Below, piece after piece: positions 51,906 through 59,973 of a stretch of 64,000 nt of DNA. Below the pieces are notes generated by a model. It saw only the letters and a program-made list of their open reading frames with translations. It had not been told where the DNA came from and did no database searches. Position 1 is the stretch's first letter. Every line of letters begins with the position of its first letter. Source of the stretch: Micromonospora sp. U21 (GTDB taxonomy: Bacteria; Actinomycetota; Actinomycetes; Mycobacteriales; Micromonosporaceae). The stretch covers positions 1-64,000 of the forward strand of contig NZ_JAGPYK010000017.1 of the NCBI RefSeq assembly GCF_018070045.1. Direction: 5' to 3'. The position numbers and the translations under genes were made by a program.

Positions 51906-51988
51906 CCCTTTGGAGCTGATGTCGTCAGCGATTCACCCCGCCGGCAGGTGGCCGGGTCTGAATCGTTTGTGACATCAGCTCCAAAGGG
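51906..51988. repeat. Long stem-loop upstream of the SMR gene
   Basis: Outer arms CCCTTTGGAGCTGATGTC (51,906-51,923) and GACATCAGCTCCAAAGGG (51,971-51,988) are perfectly complementary; inner arms CGATTCA and TGAATCG (51,929-51,935 / 51,959-51,965) pair too, around a GC-rich tip. It starts 78 bases after the ECF42 stop. It could be a terminator, a dispersed palindromic repeat or MITE, or an RNA regulator of the exporter gene. The AT-containing arms differ from ordinary actinobacterial terminators. Confidence 0.75.
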
Positions 51989-52088
51989 ACTGGATGACAT
52001 CCACCCGGACGGCGCGGACGCCGCACCGGAGCAGGCGGCGCTAGCCTGACCACCGACGACCCACCGAGCATTCAGGACCGAGGACCGC

Positions 52089-52409
52089 ATGGCGTACGTG
52101 CTGCTGGGGATCGCCATCGCCGCCGAGGTGCTGGCCACCAGCCTGCTCAGGACCACCGCCGGATTCACCCGGCTCGGGCCGACGTTGGCGTGCCTCGGCG
52201 GTTACCTGCTGGCGTTCATCCTGCTGGCCCAGGCCGTCAAGGAGATCCCGGTGGGCGTCGCGTACGCCCTCTGGTCGGGTCTGGGCACCGCCACCATCGT
52301 GGCGATCGGAGCGGTGTTCCTGGACGAGCCGGTCGGACTGGCCAAGCTCGCCGGCATCGCGCTGATCATCGCGGGGGTGGTCATCGTGAACCTGGCCGGA
52401 GATCACTGA
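52089..52409 (+). CDS. Small multidrug resistance (SMR) family exporter, 106 residues
   Basis: ATG 52089 (MAYVLLGIAIAAEVLATSLL). Four TM helices; the essential Glu of helix 1 in AIAAEVLATSLL (Glu near 13); helix 3 GVAYALWSGLGTATIVAIGA; helix 4 LAGIALIIAGVVIVNLAGD. This is the EmrE/QacE/Gdx family of dimeric proton-coupled exporters. EmrE-type drug export and guanidinium (Gdx) export are not separable by eye. A long stem-loop lies 100 bases upstream. Confidence 0.92.
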   Translation: MAYVLLGIAIAAEVLATSLLRTTAGFTRLGPTLACLGGYLLAFILLAQAVKEIPVGVAYALWSGLGTATIVAIGAVFLDEPVGLAKLAGIALIIAGVVIVNLAGDH

Positions 52410-52458
52410 CCACGACAGGTGACCGGGCCCGGTGCGGACCCGGCCACCCGCGCGTCGC

Positions 52459-53832
52459 TCAGCTCGCGGTGCAGCTCACCTCCGGCCTGGCGTTGCTGCC
52501 GGTCCAGCTGGCGATGAAACCGAAACTGGTGCTGGCACCGGCGGCCAGACGGCCGTTGTAGTCCACGTTGCGCGCGGTCACCGCGGCTCCGCTGCTGGTC
52601 AGCGTCGTGTTCCAGGACTGGCTGACGCTCTGCCCGTTGGCGAAGGACCACCGGGCGTTCCAGCCGGTGATCGCGGTCGCGCCAGCGGTCACCCGCACCT
52701 CACCCTGGAAACCGCCCTGCCACTGGTTGGCCACCGTGTACGTCGCCGTGCACCCACCGGCCGGCGGGGGCGTCGGGGGTGGCGTGGTCGGCGGGGGCGT
52801 GGTTGGCGGGGGCGTGGTTGGCGGGGGCGTGGTGGGCGGTGGAGTGCCGCCGAAGACACTGGCCTCGCGGGCGGTCTGCCGGATGCCGTTGGCGCCGTTG
52901 AAGATCCGCTGACCCCAACTGGTCAGGCTGGCCGGGTTGAAGGCGGTGGCCATGTCGAGATACTCCACGCCACCGCCGTTGCCGCTCCACGACCAGCCCA
53001 GCCAGCCGATCCCGTTGGCCTGGCTGTAGGCGAGGATGGTGTCCTCGTCCGGGTCCCCGTCGGAGTGGTTGAAGCCGAACTCGCCGATCACGATGGGCAG
53101 GCCGGTCGCCCGGAAGCGGCCCAGGTAGTCGGTGATCTCCGCGGCGGTGTCGAAGACCCCGTACATGTGGATGGAGAAGACGGTGTTGCGGGCCGGGTCG
53201 GCGGCGAAGACCGAGGCGGCGTTGTCGCGCATGGTGAACGACCAGTCCTGCCCCCAGTTCGGCGCGTCCACCATGATCGTGTGGGTCAGCCCGCCAGCGC
53301 GGAGCCGGCTGATCGCGTTGGCGTTGTCGGTGGCCCAGGAGGCGTAGTTCTGGTTGCCGTACGGCTCGTTGCCGATGTTGACGATGACGTACTTTTCCTG
53401 GCCGGCGAGGACGTCGGCGAGACCGAGCCAGTAGTCGACGGCCCGGGCGAGGGTGATCGCGCCGCTCTGCTCGCCGTAGCCGGTGGTGTCATGCACCTCC
53501 AGCACACAGATCAACCGGTTGGCCTTGCACAGCGAGATGACGTTGGCGACGTCGGCGTTGGTGTTCCGGGTCCACCGGTCGCCGCTGGAGAGCACCACCC
53601 GCACGGTGTTCGCGCCGAGCGCCTTCACGTCGGCGAACGAGCTGGTCTGCTGCGGGTACCAGGTGTGCGCGTGGTTGACCCCGCGCATGATGAATTCGGT
53701 GCCGTTGGCGTCGTACAGCTTGCCGCCCGCGACGGTGAAACCGGCCGCGGCGTGCGCCGGCTGGCCGACTGCCAACAGGGCGACGAGCAGCGCGAGCAGG
53801 GCCGCGCCGGCGGCGGAGAGTCGAGTCTTCAT
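52459..53832 (-). CDS. Secreted GH5 endo-beta-mannanase-like enzyme with C-terminal CBM2, 457 residues
   Basis: ATG 53832 (MKTRLSAAGAALLALLVALL) with Sec signal peptide ending near PAHA. GH5 catalytic domain residues 30-320: GVNHAHTWYPQQTSSFADVK, VRVVLSSGDRW, acid/base Glu in VIVNIGNEPYGNQNY (near 153), nucleophile Glu in IVIGEFGFNHSDGD (near 249), WLGWSWSGNGGG. Then a (PPPTT)n linker and a CBM2 (CTATYTVANQWQGGFQGEVR, WNARWSFANGQSVSQSWNTT, SFGFIASWTGSN). GVNHAHTWYP with ALGANTVRVVLSSG points to mannanase rather than cellulase, but this is family memory. Confidence 0.88.
   Translation of the reverse strand: MKTRLSAAGAALLALLVALLAVGQPAHAAAGFTVAGGKLYDANGTEFIMRGVNHAHTWYPQQTSSFADVKALGANTVRVVLSSGDRWTRNTNADVANVISLCKANRLICVLEVHDTTGYGEQSGAITLARAVDYWLGLADVLAGQEKYVIVNIGNEPYGNQNYASWATDNANAISRLRAGGLTHTIMVDAPNWGQDWSFTMRDNAASVFAADPARNTVFSIHMYGVFDTAAEITDYLGRFRATGLPIVIGEFGFNHSDGDPDEDTILAYSQANGIGWLGWSWSGNGGGVEYLDMATAFNPASLTSWGQRIFNGANGIRQTAREASVFGGTPPPTTPPPTTPPPTTPPPTTPPPTPPPAGGCTATYTVANQWQGGFQGEVRVTAGATAITGWNARWSFANGQSVSQSWNTTLTSSGAAVTARNVDYNGRLAAGASTSFGFIASWTGSNARPEVSCTAS
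52770..52850. repeat. Tandem repeat encoding the PPPTT linker of the mannanase
   Basis: Units of 15 bases of GGCGTGGTTGGCGGG type repeat about five times and encode TPPPTTPPPTTPPPTTPPP. Copy number may vary between strains through slippage. Confidence 0.8.
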
Positions 53833-54072
53833 GGCCTTCCTCAGGGAGGACCCCCGGTGCCCGACAGGGGTGGGACGTGACAGGGCAAGGCGACTGCAGC
53901 CCGACAGCCGCCGCCCGGATCCCGGCGGCACGCATCAGCGTAGGGCGATGGATGGGTCGGCGCAACCGGTTCAGTGGCCGGGCCGCAGCTGGCGGACAGC
54001 CGTGACGGCCCACGCGAACGCGGGCCGCCACGGGGCGGTCATCCCCACCACAGGATGTGCGCCACACCGGGA

Positions 54073-54090
54073 CTCTTAACCGGTTAAGAG
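54073..54090. promoter_or_regulatory. Perfect 18-bp palindrome between mannanase and LLM genes
   Basis: CTCTTAACCGGTTAAGAG, a fully symmetric sequence of the kind bound by LacI-family sugar repressors (central CCGG or CG). It lies about 240 bases upstream of the mannanase and 120 bases upstream of the divergent LLM gene. Which gene it controls is open. Confidence 0.65.
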
Positions 54091-54209
54091 CGACGGTAGG
54101 CAGGTCACCGCCATCCGTCAAGCACCGCCCTTCCGAACCGGACGGGAGGGTTGACCGCTGCCGACCTGGGTATCCCGGGACGATCCGTCGGCGGGAAGGA
54201 GACACCAGA

Positions 54210-55172
54210 ATGGTCAGCGTCGGCTACACCCTGATGTGCGAGCAGGCCGGTCCGAAGCAACTGGTCGACCACGCGGTACGGGCCGAGGCTGCGGGCTTCG
54301 ACCAGCTGGTGATCTCCGATCACTACTACCCCTGGTTGGATGCCCAGGGCCACTCCCCGTACGCCTGGTCGGTGCTCGGCGCGGTCGCCCACGCCACCTC
54401 CCAGGCGGAGCTGATGTCCTTCGTGACCTGCCCGATCCGCCGCTACCACCCGGCCGTGGTCGCGCAGAAGGCCAGCACGATCGGAGCGCTCTCGGACGGC
54501 CGGTTCACCCTCGGCCTCGGTGCCGGGGAGAACCTCAACGAGCACGTGGTCGGTGGCTGGCCGCACGTGCAGCAGCGGCACGAGATGTTCGAGGAGGCCC
54601 TGCAGATCATCCGGCCGCTGCTCAACGGCGAGTCGCTGAGCTTCTCCGGCAACCACTTCGACGTGCCCGACGCCTACGTCTGGGACCGCCCGGAGCAGCC
54701 GGTCTCGATGGCCGTCGCCGCCTCCGGCCGACAGTCCGCCACCCTGGCCGCCGAGTACGGCAACGGCATCGTCGCCACCGAGCCCGACCGGCACATCATC
54801 GAGATGTACGACGACGCCGGCGGCGCCGGCCAGCCGCGCTACGGGCAGGTGGCCATCTGCTACGGCCCGGACGAGGCCGAGTGCCGCAAGATCGTGCACG
54901 ACCAGTTCCGCTGGTTCGGGCTGGGCTGGAAGGTCAACGCCGAGCTGCCGGGCCCGGACTCCTTCGCCGCCGCCACCCAGTTCGTCCGCGAGGAGGATGT
55001 CGCCGAGGGCATCCCCTGCGGCCCGGACGTGGACGCGCACGTCGAGGCGTTCCGCAAGTTCGCCGACGCCGGCTTCACCCACGTGGCGATCGTCCAGGTC
55101 GGCGGAGAGACCCAGCCGATGTTCCTGGACTGGGCGCAGGAGCAGTTGCTGCCCCGGCTGCGCGCGCTGTGA
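54210..55172 (+). CDS. F420-dependent LLM-class oxidoreductase (TIGR03557 type), 320 residues
   Basis: ATG 54210 (MVSVGYTLMCEQAGPKQLVD) with GGGAAGGAGA upstream. Luciferase-like TIM barrel: FDQLVISDHYYPWLDAQGHS, LMSFVTCPIRRYHPAVVAQK, FTLGLGAGENLNEHVVGGWP, MFEEALQIIRPLLNGES, VAASGRQSATLAAEYGNGIV. The G-A-G-E-N-L-N-E-H loop is typical of the TIGR03557 G6PDH-like group, which uses coenzyme F420. Physiological substrate is unknown. Confidence 0.9.
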   Translation: MVSVGYTLMCEQAGPKQLVDHAVRAEAAGFDQLVISDHYYPWLDAQGHSPYAWSVLGAVAHATSQAELMSFVTCPIRRYHPAVVAQKASTIGALSDGRFTLGLGAGENLNEHVVGGWPHVQQRHEMFEEALQIIRPLLNGESLSFSGNHFDVPDAYVWDRPEQPVSMAVAASGRQSATLAAEYGNGIVATEPDRHIIEMYDDAGGAGQPRYGQVAICYGPDEAECRKIVHDQFRWFGLGWKVNAELPGPDSFAAATQFVREEDVAEGIPCGPDVDAHVEAFRKFADAGFTHVAIVQVGGETQPMFLDWAQEQLLPRLRAL

Positions 55173-55236
55173 GGTTCACCCCCGCCGGGCGGGACGAGGT
55201 GGTCCGGCTGGTCCCCGACGCCATCCGCCACCTCCT

Positions 55237-55272
55237 CGCTCCCGCTCCCGCTCCCGCTCCCGCTCCCGCTCT
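55237..55272. repeat. Hexanucleotide tandem repeat (CGCTCC)n
   Basis: About six CGCTCC units in the short gap after the LLM gene. It does not code for a supported gene. It is a slippage-prone site just upstream of a small membrane-protein gene, so it may vary in length. Confidence 0.8.
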
Positions 55273-55295
55273 CACACTGACGGACAGGTGAACCC

Positions 55296-55415
55296 ATGCG
55301 CTTTGGCAACACGGAGATCCGCCCGCTCGGCGGGGGCCTCGGCTGCCTCCTGATGATCCTCTTCTCGATCGTGGCCTCGATCGTGCTGACCGTCCTGCTC
55401 AACGTGGTCCTCTGA
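55296..55415 (+). CDS. Small membrane protein, 39 residues
   Basis: ATG 55296 (MRFGNTEIRPLGGGLGCLLM) after GACAGGTG. Charged and Gly-rich start followed by one TM helix (GCLLMILFSIVASIVLTVLL) and a short end NVVL with TGA 55,413-55,415. The clean amphipathic layout, good start and stop, and isolated location support a real small protein. Such single-helix proteins are common in actinobacteria and uncharacterised. It is too short for usual gene-finding limits. Confidence 0.6.
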   Translation: MRFGNTEIRPLGGGLGCLLMILFSIVASIVLTVLLNVVL

Positions 55416-55462
55416 CCCCGCCCCGGGCCCGTGCGTTGCGGGCCGGGGACGCCGGGCCCGAC

Positions 55463-56271
55463 TCAGGCCGGGTCGAGGTCCAGCTCGGCGACGACGGGGT
55501 AGTGGTCGGAGGCGGTGTCGGCGTCCCCGTCGCGGACCACCCGGACGTACCGCGTCCGCGCGGCCACCGCTGACGAGCCGAACAGGTAGTCCAGCCGCAT
55601 CCCGGCGAACTCCGCCCCGCCGAACCGGGTGGGTACGGTGAGGCCGTCCGGCTCCGGTGCTCCGGTGGCGCACGAGAGCCAGAGGTCGACCAGGCCGGCG
55701 GCCAGCAGCCGGGCGACAGCCCGGGTGTCCACGCCGCCGCCGGCCCGCCGCAGGTGACGCCGCCGGTAGAGGGCGGGCATCCCGGCCAGGCGCGTGGTGT
55801 GGTCGACGGTCGGGTCGAGCGAGTTGAGGTCACCGGTGACCAGCGCCAGCGGTCCCTGGGCGCGTCGCACCGCGGCCACCAGCCAGTCGACCTCCATCCG
55901 ACGCCGTCCGCTGGAATACGGATGGAGGTGGGTGCCGAGCACGGTCAGCGGGCCGGCCGAGGTGGCCACCACGACGCTGGCGGCGGCGTGGTGGAACGGC
56001 CGGCGCAGCACCCCCGCGGAGACGACCCGCAGCGGCGGCCGGACCAGCACCGCCACCGGCTGCCCGAAGCAGGACCGGGCCAGGTGCGGTGTCATCCCCA
56101 GCCGACCGGCGACCTCGGCCAGGAGTCCGTTGCGGTCGAAGCCACGCAGCTCCTGCAGGGCCAGCACGTCCGGCGCCTGCGTGGTGACGACCCGGACCAC
56201 CGGATCCAGCCGGTCGGTGCCGCCCCGGTCCCGGCCGCCGGTGCGGATGTTCCAGGTCATCACTCGCAGCA
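55463..56271 (-). CDS. Endonuclease/exonuclease/phosphatase (EEP) family protein, 269 residues
   Basis: GTG 56271 (VLRVMTWNIRTGGRDRGGTD). EEP signatures: MTWNIRTGG, APDVLALQELRG (Glu), LGTHLHPYSSGRRRMEVDWL, LALVTGDLNSLDP (the D-x-N motif), RLDYLFGSSAV and ASDHYPVVAELDLDP (final Asp-His). All catalytic positions are present. No signal peptide. Family members act on DNA, phospholipids or phosphoesters; neighbouring phosphatase and lipid-kinase genes fit a phosphoester function. It follows the PAP2 gene after nine bases, so probably in one operon. Confidence 0.85.
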
Positions 56272-56280
56272 CGGCGACGC

Positions 56281-57771
56281 TCAGTCGGCCCGGCCGGCTC
56301 GGGCCAGCTCGTCGTCGAGGGCGCCCACGTCCTCCGACTCGATGCTCGGCCGGTTTCCTTCCCGCACGTCGGCGTTCGGCCGAATGACCAGGTAGAGCAG
56401 CCCGATCCAGAGCACGGAGAGCAGGATCGCGCCCATGAAGTCGGTCGGGTGGTGCATCCCCCGGTACATCCGCGAGGTCGCCACCCCGACCGGCATGATC
56501 ACCGCGAGCGCCACGAAGACCCAGCGCCACCAGCGGTCGGTGCGCGGCAGCACGATGACGGCGATGGCCAGCCAGACGCAGATGGTCGCCGCGATGTGCC
56601 CGGACGGGAAGGAGGAGGTGGGCATCTGGCCGTCCAGGTTCTCCACCGCCGGGCGCGGCCGGTCGACCGCCCGGGCGGAGGCGAGGAAGAGGGTCAGCTC
56701 GCCGACCATCGCCAGCGCCACGAAGAGCACCGGCCGCCACCGTCGCCACACCGCCAGCACCAGCGGACAGAACACCAGCGAGATCAGCAGGATCGCGTGC
56801 GTGTCGCCGAACTTGCTCCACCACCAGCTCACCTCGGTCAGCACGCCGGTGTGCCGGTCGGCGAACCAGCGCGGCACCGCGGTGTCGAGGGTGTCGAAGA
56901 AGGTGCCCTTGGCGTGGTAGCTGACGTACGTGCCGAAGCCGTACAGCGCCCCGAAGACCAGCACCCAGCCGACCAGCAGCTCGGCCACCGCCGAGCGGGG
57001 GTGGGCCAGCACGTGCTCCTCGGCGGAGGCGGGGGCGATGTCGTGCCCGGCCTCCGGTTCCAGGCCTTCGGTCAGCGGCGCCACCGGCCGGCCCCGCTCG
57101 CGGCGCCACAGCCGGAACGCGTACGCGGTGACGCCCAGCCAGGCGGCGCCGAGCAGCCAGCCGGCCAGCACGTCGGAGATGAAGTGCACGCCCAGCGCGA
57201 TCCGGGTCAGCCCGACCAGCGCCACCAGCACGACCGCACCGGCGATCGCCGGCTTGCGCCAGCGTGGCGCCATCGCCGGCAGGAACACCAGCAGCAGCGC
57301 ACCGTACGCGACGAACGACCCGAGCGCGTGCCCGCTCGGGAAGCTGTTGCCCGGCGCGCTGGCGATCGGCACGTCCACCACCGGGCGGAGCCGACCGACC
57401 AGCGTCTTCAGGGACGGGTCGAGGATCAGCCCGCCGACCCCAGTGATGATCAGATAGACGGCCAGCCGTGGCTGCCGCCGGATCAGCAGCCCGACCACGG
57501 CGATGGTGACAAGCCAGATGAGGATCGGCCGGCCGCCCAGGTCGGTCACCGCCTGGAGCACGGTGACCAGCGCGTGGTGCGGGGCGACGAGATCGTTGAA
57601 CCACTCGGCGACCGCGTGGTCGGCGTCCTGCAACGGGCTCCACCGCACCCGGACGAGCAACAACAGCAGCCCGAAGGCCACCCCGGCGCCGGTGACGGCC
57701 ACCAGACCGGCGATGCTCCGCTCGGCGAAATGCCCGATCGGACGCCGCGCCACCTCTTTGACCGCGGTCAC
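56281..57771 (-). CDS. Double-domain PAP2 phosphatase, 496 residues
   Basis: Start 57771 (MTAVKEVARRPIGHFAERSI). Two complete PAP2 phosphatase domains in tandem: first with KTLVGRLRP, SFPSGHALGSFVAYGALLLV and GVHFISDVLAGWLLG; second with DRPRPAVENLDGQMPTSSFP, SGHIAATICVWLAIAVIVLP and YRGMHHPTDFMGAILL. Both keep the KxxxxxxRP, PSGH and SRxxxxxHxxxD-like motifs, so both may be active. Roughly 12 TM helices. It should dephosphorylate lipid phosphates in the membrane. It lies between a BrkB-like gene and the EEP gene on the same strand. Confidence 0.9.
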   Translation of the reverse strand: MTAVKEVARRPIGHFAERSIAGLVAVTGAGVAFGLLLLLVRVRWSPLQDADHAVAEWFNDLVAPHHALVTVLQAVTDLGGRPILIWLVTIAVVGLLIRRQPRLAVYLIITGVGGLILDPSLKTLVGRLRPVVDVPIASAPGNSFPSGHALGSFVAYGALLLVFLPAMAPRWRKPAIAGAVVLVALVGLTRIALGVHFISDVLAGWLLGAAWLGVTAYAFRLWRRERGRPVAPLTEGLEPEAGHDIAPASAEEHVLAHPRSAVAELLVGWVLVFGALYGFGTYVSYHAKGTFFDTLDTAVPRWFADRHTGVLTEVSWWWSKFGDTHAILLISLVFCPLVLAVWRRWRPVLFVALAMVGELTLFLASARAVDRPRPAVENLDGQMPTSSFPSGHIAATICVWLAIAVIVLPRTDRWWRWVFVALAVIMPVGVATSRMYRGMHHPTDFMGAILLSVLWIGLLYLVIRPNADVREGNRPSIESEDVGALDDELARAGRAD

Positions 57772-57852
57772 CCCGCACCTCCCTTGTCTACTGGCGAGGC
57801 GCTTTACCCGATCGGCGCCGTGCGTACACGCGAGGGCCGCGCGGGGGGCGGG

Positions 57853-58854
57853 CTACAGGGAGGTCATGTTCCCGGTGTCGAAGAGCTCGGCGCGGTCGGC
57901 CTCGGGCTCCCACAGGTCCGGTTGGGCCGGCTCCCGCACACCGATGCGCAGGGCCTCCAGCTGTGCGGCGAAGGCCAGCCCGCCGAAGAGCGCCATGCCG
58001 GTGAGGTTGGCCCAGAGCAGCAGCGCCATCATCCCGGTCAGCGCGCCGTAGGTCTGCCCGAAGCCGTCGCTGAACCGCACGTACGCGGCGAGCAGCAGGC
58101 TGGCGAGCCACCACAGCGCCGTGGCGATGCCGGCGCCGAAGAACAGCCAGGACAGGCCGGGTTGCCTGCGGCGCGGCGCGCGCCGGAACAGCACCGCCAC
58201 GGCGAGCACGGTCAGCGCGAGGCTCAACGGGAAGCGGACCACCGTCCAGATGCCGTTGGCGACCTCACCCCACTCGTAGTGCTCCCGCACCGAGTCGCCC
58301 ATCGCGCCGCCGCCCACCAGGATCAGGAAGCCGGCGAGCGCGGGCAGGCCGGCGGTGACGGCCAGCACGGCGGCGCGGAGGTACTTCCACAGCGCCGGGC
58401 GGTCCCGCTCCACGCCGTAGATCCGGTTGGCGCCCCGTTCGATCTGGGCCATCGTGGTGGTCAGCGCGACCAGCCCGGTGAGCAGACCGAGGGTGAGCGC
58501 CAACTCGCCGGCGTCCTCGACGCGTTCACCCTCGCCGAGCAGCTCGGCCACCACCTGCTCACTCTGGCCGGGGGTCAGCGCCAGCACGGTGTCGGCGACC
58601 ACGCGGCCGCCCTCCTCGACGCCCAGCTCGCTGATCAGGCCGGTGAGGGCGATCAGGAACGGCACCACGGCCAGGCAGAGTTGCAGCGCGAACGCCCGCG
58701 AGTGGCTGAACCCGTCGCCGTAGCGGAACCGGATGAAGGCGTCCCGCAGCAGGTGCCAGCCGCCCTGGCGACGTAGCGTGTGCCAGGCGTCGTCGGCGGA
58801 GAGCTCCTCGTCGGCCATCAGCCGGGTCTCCGGCACGATCCGGGTGCTACTCAC
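57853..58854 (-). CDS. YihY/BrkB-family membrane protein, 333 residues
   Basis: GTG 58854 (MSSTRIVPETRLMADEELSA) overlaps the diacylglycerol kinase gene by eight bases. Six TM helices with the YhjD/YihY signatures: FRYGDGFSHSRAFALQLCLA, VVPFLIALTGLISELG, GLVALTTTMAQIERGANRIY, GVERDRPALWKYLRA, GLSWLFFGAGIATALWWLAS, FGQTYGALTGMMALLLWANL. Family members are inner-membrane proteins of unclear function, often linked to lipid or envelope genes. The C-terminal 40 residues are acidic. Confidence 0.88.
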   Translation of the reverse strand: MSSTRIVPETRLMADEELSADDAWHTLRRQGGWHLLRDAFIRFRYGDGFSHSRAFALQLCLAVVPFLIALTGLISELGVEEGGRVVADTVLALTPGQSEQVVAELLGEGERVEDAGELALTLGLLTGLVALTTTMAQIERGANRIYGVERDRPALWKYLRAAVLAVTAGLPALAGFLILVGGGAMGDSVREHYEWGEVANGIWTVVRFPLSLALTVLAVAVLFRRAPRRRQPGLSWLFFGAGIATALWWLASLLLAAYVRFSDGFGQTYGALTGMMALLLWANLTGMALFGGLAFAAQLEALRIGVREPAQPDLWEPEADRAELFDTGNMTSL

Positions 58855-59917
58855 GGCGCGCTTCCTCGATCAGCTGCTCGCCCCGCTCTCCGGCCTTCTG
58901 CGCGTCGACAGCCAGGTCGGGGGCGTCCTCGGGCTGTGGCACGCAGAGCCAGAGCGCCTGGGGACGCACCGCCGCCCGCAACTGCCGGCCCGGCGAGATG
59001 AGGTCGCCGTCCAGCTCCCGGGGCTGGGCCCGGTTGCTGGTGACCACCACGCGCCGCCCGCGGAACACCTCCATCTGCGGCACCCGGCCGTTGCGGCGGA
59101 TCACCGCCCAGCCGAGCGCGAGCCAGTGCCGCAGGTTTCGCGGGGTGAGCACCGCGATGTCGAGCCAGCCGTCGTCCGGCTCGGCCTCGGTGAGCAGCCG
59201 CACGCCGCCTTGGAGTCGGCCCACGTTGGCGATCAGCACCGAGCGGGCCCGGCGGCGCACCGGCGGCCGGTCGTCGATGCGGATCTGCACCCGCATCGGC
59301 CGGTCCCGCAGGTGCCGGGCGGCGCCCACCACGTACGCCGGCCAGCCGATGCGGGCCTTGGTCGTCTCGGAGGTGGCGGCGAGCATCTGGGCGTCGAAGC
59401 CCATTCCGGCCATCACCGTGAAGTACCGGTCCTCGACGGCGCCGACGTCGAGCAGCCGCCGGCCGCGCTCGATGGCGACCTGGAGCCCGGCGGCCATGTC
59501 GGTGGAGAGACCCAGGTTGGCGGCGAGCAGGTTGCCGGTGCCCTGGGGCAGCACGGCCAACGCCACGTCGGTGCCGACCAGGCCGCTGACGCAGGACATC
59601 ACGGTGCCGTCGCCGCCGCAGGCGAAGACCAGATCGACGCCGGCCTTGACGGCCTGCTCGGTCTGGCCCCGGCCCGGGTCGTCGATGGTGGTCTCGAACC
59701 ACTGCGGCTCGGGCCAGCCGGCGGCGGCCAGGGCGTCGTTGACGGTGCGGCGCAGGTCGTCGAGATCGGCGACCTTAACCGGGTTGACCACCACGGCGGA
59801 ACGCAGCCCACCGTCGCCGCCCGAGGGCCGCCTGTCCTGTCCAGCATCCACGGCGCCAGTGTGCAGCACCGGGGCGCCTTCAGCGAGCCCACGAGCGGCC
59901 GGCGTCGGAAGTGCCAC
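58847..59917 (-). CDS. Diacylglycerol kinase-family lipid kinase, 356 residues
   Basis: GTG 59917, or GTG 59851 (VDAGQDRRPSGGDGGLRSAV), since the first 22 residues look unstructured. DAGK catalytic domain: SAVVVNPVKVADLDDLRRTV, the nucleotide-binding ACGGDGTVMSCVSGLVGTDV, LPQGTGNLLAANLGLSTDM, FTVMAGMGFDAQMLAA, and MEVFRGRRVVVTSNRAQPRE in the C-lobe. GGDGT, GTGN and the double beta-sandwich indicate a DgkB-type lipid kinase (for example PA metabolism). It overlaps the BrkB gene, so the two are translationally coupled. Confidence 0.9.
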   Translation of the reverse strand: MALPTPAARGLAEGAPVLHTGAVDAGQDRRPSGGDGGLRSAVVVNPVKVADLDDLRRTVNDALAAAGWPEPQWFETTIDDPGRGQTEQAVKAGVDLVFACGGDGTVMSCVSGLVGTDVALAVLPQGTGNLLAANLGLSTDMAAGLQVAIERGRRLLDVGAVEDRYFTVMAGMGFDAQMLAATSETTKARIGWPAYVVGAARHLRDRPMRVQIRIDDRPPVRRRARSVLIANVGRLQGGVRLLTEAEPDDGWLDIAVLTPRNLRHWLALGWAVIRRNGRVPQMEVFRGRRVVVTSNRAQPRELDGDLISPGRQLRAAVRPQALWLCVPQPEDAPDLAVDAQKAGERGEQLIEEARRE

Positions 59918-59973
59918 AGACAGGTTTCAAGCCGACCGTCACCGTTCACCGCAGCGCGCCTGTCAGCGCGTTG

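Noticed and set aside
52770..52850. Repeat that could be read as a CRISPR-like array
   Set aside because: Units are 15 bases with no spacers and encode the Pro/Thr linker of the mannanase in frame.
55463..57778. A single 771-residue minus-strand protein covering both EEP and PAP2 genes
   Set aside because: Only its last part (from about 56,271) has EEP motifs. The upstream part is a shadow of the PAP2 gene, which is complete in a different frame with its own start.
56449..58776. Long plus-strand open frame opposite the PAP2 and BrkB genes
   Set aside because: His/Arg/Pro-rich composition, no motif, and both minus-strand genes match known families over their whole length.
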